From: Kiritimatiellota bacterium B12222
Lineage (GTDB): Bacteria > Verrucomicrobiota > Kiritimatiellia > SS1-B-03-39 > UBA6053
Assembly (NCBI GenBank): GCA_029719485.1
Contig: CP120722.1
Coordinates: 3,410,001-3,474,000, forward strand
DNA length: 64,000 nucleotides
Direction: 5' to 3'
Shown: positions 61,331 to 64,000 of the stretch, piece after piece
Layout of the letters: each line of letters opens with the position of its first letter
How positions within the stretch are numbered: position 1 is the first letter of the stretch
Notes under the pieces: generated by a model
Database searches by the model: none
Seen by the model: the letters and a program-made list of their open reading frames with translations, nothing else
Told to the model about the DNA's origin: nothing
Translations under genes and position numbers: made by a program

Positions 61331-62500
61331 TCAAACGGATGTCGGGATATCCGGGCATAGAATGATGCCAATAAAAGCGAGTTTGAAATTGCTCCCCTTC
61401 CACTGGCTACGATCGCCATTTCCATGAATGACTTTTATTTCAATGCGGTGCACCCCATCCTCTAATTCATCTGCGAGGTGAAAGAGCTTAAACCAGCCTT
61501 CATCTCCACACCAAACAGGACGCTCACGATGAGTAAATTTCCATTCACCTCCATCCAAGGAATAGGTGAATTCTGATGATGATTTTCCAAAATCAAAACC
61601 CAAACACAATCCACAGCCTGTAAATTCAAACTGCAAAGATGCGCCCACCGCTGATGTCGTAAGCACCTGATCCATCCAAACCAACTGGCAAGATCGATCC
61701 ACATGCCACGGACCTTGCGTCTTCACCTGATCAAAAGACAACAAGTCGGTTTCTCCCCAATGATCTGATCTCAGCGGCAACGGCATGGACCCAACAGCTC
61801 GCTCTACGGAATCAGGGGAAACTTCCTTCAATTTTATTTCTAAAAATGAGATCACCGATTGGGCATAACTCAAGCTCCCCCGCTGTTGAGGATGCAAACC
61901 ATCAGGCAACCAATCCTCCCATTTCATCAATCCACGCTTCACTTCTTCCAAAGAGTACAAACCCATCCACACCGAATTGAGATTATAATGTGAGGCCAGT
62001 AACTCAAATTCGGCAATCGATTCAGGTACGATACCCGACATCATTTCCTGATACATTTCCTGACGAAACGTATAAACCAAAATGACATCACAAGTATCCG
62101 CGCGCAAGAGTTTACGTATTAACCCTTCCCTAGATTTTTTACGAAGTTGCGGATCAAAATCCCAATCATTCACCGCATATTCTACAAAAACCAAATCACA
62201 ATTTCGCTGGAGAATATCTCGTTCAACCCGAAATACAGCCAAATCACTACCTGTAGCACCAATGGCCGCATTTTCTACCCCAACTCTGAGTTCAGGAAAC
62301 CGATCATTGATCCATGCAATCACCGCTTCGGGCCAACGATTCTTCGTTCGAGCATCCGTGATAGACCCTCCCATAAATCCGACGGTCATGGCTCCTGTGC
62401 TTAAGGCTTTTACGCTGTGCACCAAAGCAGCACGATTTTGATAAATTTCTAAATCGCTACCCGCAGAAGAAATGGGGGGAATATCTACGTTCATTCTCAT
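61331..62500 (-). CDS. SGNH/GDSL-family hydrolase
   Basis: A 389-residue protein. SGNH blocks: VGFMGGSITD (nucleophilic Ser), the Gly of ENAAIGATGSD, FVEYAVNDW (block III Asn) and DGLHPQQRGS (Asp/His, block V). The C-terminal third (from about residue 240) is a beta-sandwich-like domain (LQFEFTGCGLCLGFDFGK). No signal peptide. It likely removes acetyl or other esters from a polysaccharide. It lies 1 base after the glycosidase stop and 47 bases before the prepilin-like gene. Confidence 0.85.
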   Translation of the reverse strand: MRMNVDIPPISSAGSDLEIYQNRAALVHSVKALSTGAMTVGFMGGSITDARTKNRWPEAVIAWINDRFPELRVGVENAAIGATGSDLAVFRVERDILQRNCDLVFVEYAVNDWDFDPQLRKKSREGLIRKLLRADTCDVILVYTFRQEMYQEMMSGIVPESIAEFELLASHYNLNSVWMGLYSLEEVKRGLMKWEDWLPDGLHPQQRGSLSYAQSVISFLEIKLKEVSPDSVERAVGSMPLPLRSDHWGETDLLSFDQVKTQGPWHVDRSCQLVWMDQVLTTSAVGASLQFEFTGCGLCLGFDFGKSSSEFTYSLDGGEWKFTHRERPVWCGDEGWFKLFHLADELEDGVHRIEIKVIHGNGDRSQWKGSNFKLAFIGIILCPDIPTSV

Positions 62501-62501
62501 A

Positions 62502-63941
62502 TTATCCTGCGGAAGGTTGAGAGGAGCTGTGCCATAAGATCGCCACCGGTGAAGGCCGCACAGGAAGATCCGTTAGAATCAACCGCATACTGTATTCACC
62601 CATTCTCCGGGGCGTCTCGATACATATCGGCAGTTCCTCTCCCGATACCACATCCATAATTTTCACGACTTTCACATCCGGAGCATGTTCCCAATTCAAA
62701 CGCGCATACGGAGCAGGGGTCTCTGCATTGAGGCGACCGGCCTTCCAGAAAAAACAAATAAATTGATCCCCCTTTTTAAACCAGTAAAGCAAAGGACCGT
62801 CGATGCGTATAAACGGCTCTTCCGCTTTTTCCCGCCAGTTTAATCCCCGATAAAATTGCTGTTCAGGTAATTGCAACTTCACCGGCGCTTCTGGAACAAA
62901 TTCCCAATCATCCCCCAATAATCCAATCAGTCGCTTAATGGCAGCGTATGAAGGTTTAGGATCATAATTTCGTTTTTCATTCCGAACCAAACCAAAATTT
63001 TCTTCACATTCATCCCTCCCCACCCCGTCATCCATCAAATTGTAAATGCAGGGGCTTTCCACCCCGGCTACAAAATTGAGAATTACCGCACGGGTCATAA
63101 AACAAGCTTGGGTAAATTCAGTATATCCCGCGGCCCATCCAGGTTTCTCAGCAGGATTATAGGTCGAAAAGCCAAACTCAGTCGAAAAGAGTTTCAATGA
63201 TTTACCCAACTGTTTTTGACCATGCTCATACGTTCGCCGAAACAAGGAGAGAAAACTATGATCATCGTCTGCACTCACTATACCATGGTCCGCACTAATT
63301 TCACCACCGCCTAAAGGAAGGGTCTCTGGAGGCAACTGAACCGGATACGGATGGTGACTTACCCCGTCGATTTCTTTGAAAGCCTCTGGATATTTCTTCG
63401 CCAAATGGAAAAACTGAGGTTCACCCGGGTTCGTAATAATCGTCGCTTGCGGATCGGCTTTGCGAATGGCTTCAGCAGACTTCGAAATCAACTCCTGAAA
63501 TTTCTCCAACCAGATACTCGATTCTTTTCCACTCCACGTTCCTCCATATTGCTCGTAGAAAAAGAAGTTGGTGGGTTCATTCCAAATTTCATACGCAATA
63601 ATCGGATACTCCTTTAAGCGCTCGGCCATAAAACCAGCATAAGCAGCGAAACCATCTGCATCCAACGGATTTTCATATAGAGGATTCCCGTAATCCAATA
63701 TCAAAAGGATGCCCAAACCTGCTTGTGACACTTTATCCACCCAATCCATCGAAAGTGCAGGAATCTCATACACACCTTTTTCTTGCTCCACCCATTCCCA
63801 TTTTATTTCCTGACGTACATGCCCTACCCCTAAATCTTGAAGGATGGGCAACAAACGATCGATTTTCCACCCGATTTCACAGGATTCAAAATGAGTGCAA
63901 ACGCCCACCGATTTTGCCATACGTTCTTTTGATATTTTCAT
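62502..63941 (-). CDS. Glycoside hydrolase, clan GH-A (GH5/GH39-like)
   Basis: A 479-residue TIM-barrel glycosidase. The acid/base Glu is in YEIWNEPTNF and the nucleophile Glu in LKLFSTEFGFSTY. The C-terminal part (about 380-479) is a beta-sandwich-like domain. The frame stays open upstream to the window edge, so a longer start cannot be excluded; ATG 63941 has a GGGAG 12 bases before. No signal peptide from this start. Family and substrate are not certain: a beta-xylosidase, beta-glucosidase or related activity is possible. Confidence 0.82.
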   Translation of the reverse strand: MKISKERMAKSVGVCTHFESCEIGWKIDRLLPILQDLGVGHVRQEIKWEWVEQEKGVYEIPALSMDWVDKVSQAGLGILLILDYGNPLYENPLDADGFAAYAGFMAERLKEYPIIAYEIWNEPTNFFFYEQYGGTWSGKESSIWLEKFQELISKSAEAIRKADPQATIITNPGEPQFFHLAKKYPEAFKEIDGVSHHPYPVQLPPETLPLGGGEISADHGIVSADDDHSFLSLFRRTYEHGQKQLGKSLKLFSTEFGFSTYNPAEKPGWAAGYTEFTQACFMTRAVILNFVAGVESPCIYNLMDDGVGRDECEENFGLVRNEKRNYDPKPSYAAIKRLIGLLGDDWEFVPEAPVKLQLPEQQFYRGLNWREKAEEPFIRIDGPLLYWFKKGDQFICFFWKAGRLNAETPAPYARLNWEHAPDVKVVKIMDVVSGEELPICIETPRRMGEYSMRLILTDLPVRPSPVAILWHSSSQPSAG

Positions 63942-63945
63942 TTTC

Positions 63946-64000
63946 TTAGAGGTCTCCCATAACTGTTTTATTAAAAAATCCTGCGGCTTGATGCTTGGTT
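63946..64000 (-). CDS. Possible C-terminus of an upstream gene, off the right edge
   Basis: An open minus-strand frame reads TKHQAAGFFNKTVMGDL and stops with TAA at 63946-63948, just before the glycosidase ATG. A second frame, which continues into the glycosidase, is also open, so this fragment is only suggestive. Confidence 0.25.
   Translation of the reverse strand, partial: TKHQAAGFFNKTVMGDL

Overview
The window is about 64 kb of a moderately GC-rich (about 48% by eye) bacterial chromosome. It most likely comes from Verrucomicrobiota (PVC superphylum). The pointers are a 51-residue 'small basic protein' of the Chlamydiae/Verrucomicrobia family at 29.6 kb, a giant GreA with a ~550-residue N-terminal extension as in Chlamydiae, a ribosomal operon without rpmD, a PEP-CTERM protein and a large-signature prepilin-like protein. 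I infer the phylum and do not name a genus.

Layout. (1) 0.5-13 kb, minus strand: the distal part of the S10-spc-alpha ribosomal superoperon, from rplV (first gene) to rplQ (last), with secY, adk, map, infA, rpmJ and rpoA. The proximal S10 genes (rpsJ to rpsS) are not upstream, and rpsN, rpmD and rpsD are missing from their usual slots. A plus-strand PEP-CTERM gene with its own promoter interrupts the map-infA junction. (2) 13.3-15.4 kb: small hypothetical secreted protein, PhnA/YjdM zinc-ribbon protein, SAM methyltransferase. (3) 15.3-23.3 kb, minus strand: a surface-polysaccharide locus with Wzm/Wzt-type ABC exporter, a 1145-residue sulfotransferase-GT2-GT4 fusion, two further sulfotransferase-like proteins and a GT2 rhamnosyltransferase-like enzyme. 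It predicts an exported sulfated polysaccharide. (4) 23.4-32.3 kb: cysS, an oppBCDF oligopeptide ABC transporter without binding protein, a repeat-rich intergenic region, an RsuA/RluB pseudouridine synthase overlapping the small basic protein gene, a membrane-anchored hypothetical protein and a DASS/RCK transporter. (5) 32.5-40.8 kb, plus strand: a complete MoxR-Bat operon (moxR, DUF58, membrane lipoprotein, batA, batB, batC with a Q/D-rich repeat tract, batD, batE). (6) 40.8-53.8 kb: repeat element, DUF2333 protein, serine acetyltransferase, lipid-kinase-like protein, tRNA-Ala(GGC), a large lipoprotein with a GtrA protein and the giant GreA, RluA-type synthase, SMP-30 lactonase-like protein and sodium:solute symporter. 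(7) 53.9-58.6 kb, minus strand: a tightly overlapping operon of a catalytically dead rhomboid-like protein, two OppA-type binding proteins and ComF. The two binding proteins may serve the orphan oppBCDF transporter. (8) 58.7-64 kb, minus strand: GH13 alpha-glucosidase-like enzyme, a prepilin-like protein, an SGNH hydrolase and a clan GH-A glycosidase, probably a carbohydrate-use cluster that continues past the window.

No CRISPR array, phage, transposase or obvious defence system was seen. The most unusual content is the fused sulfotransferase/glycosyltransferase locus, the remodelled ribosomal superoperon with its small hairpins, two unexplained intergenic repeat families and the pseudo-rhomboid/OppA/ComF operon.
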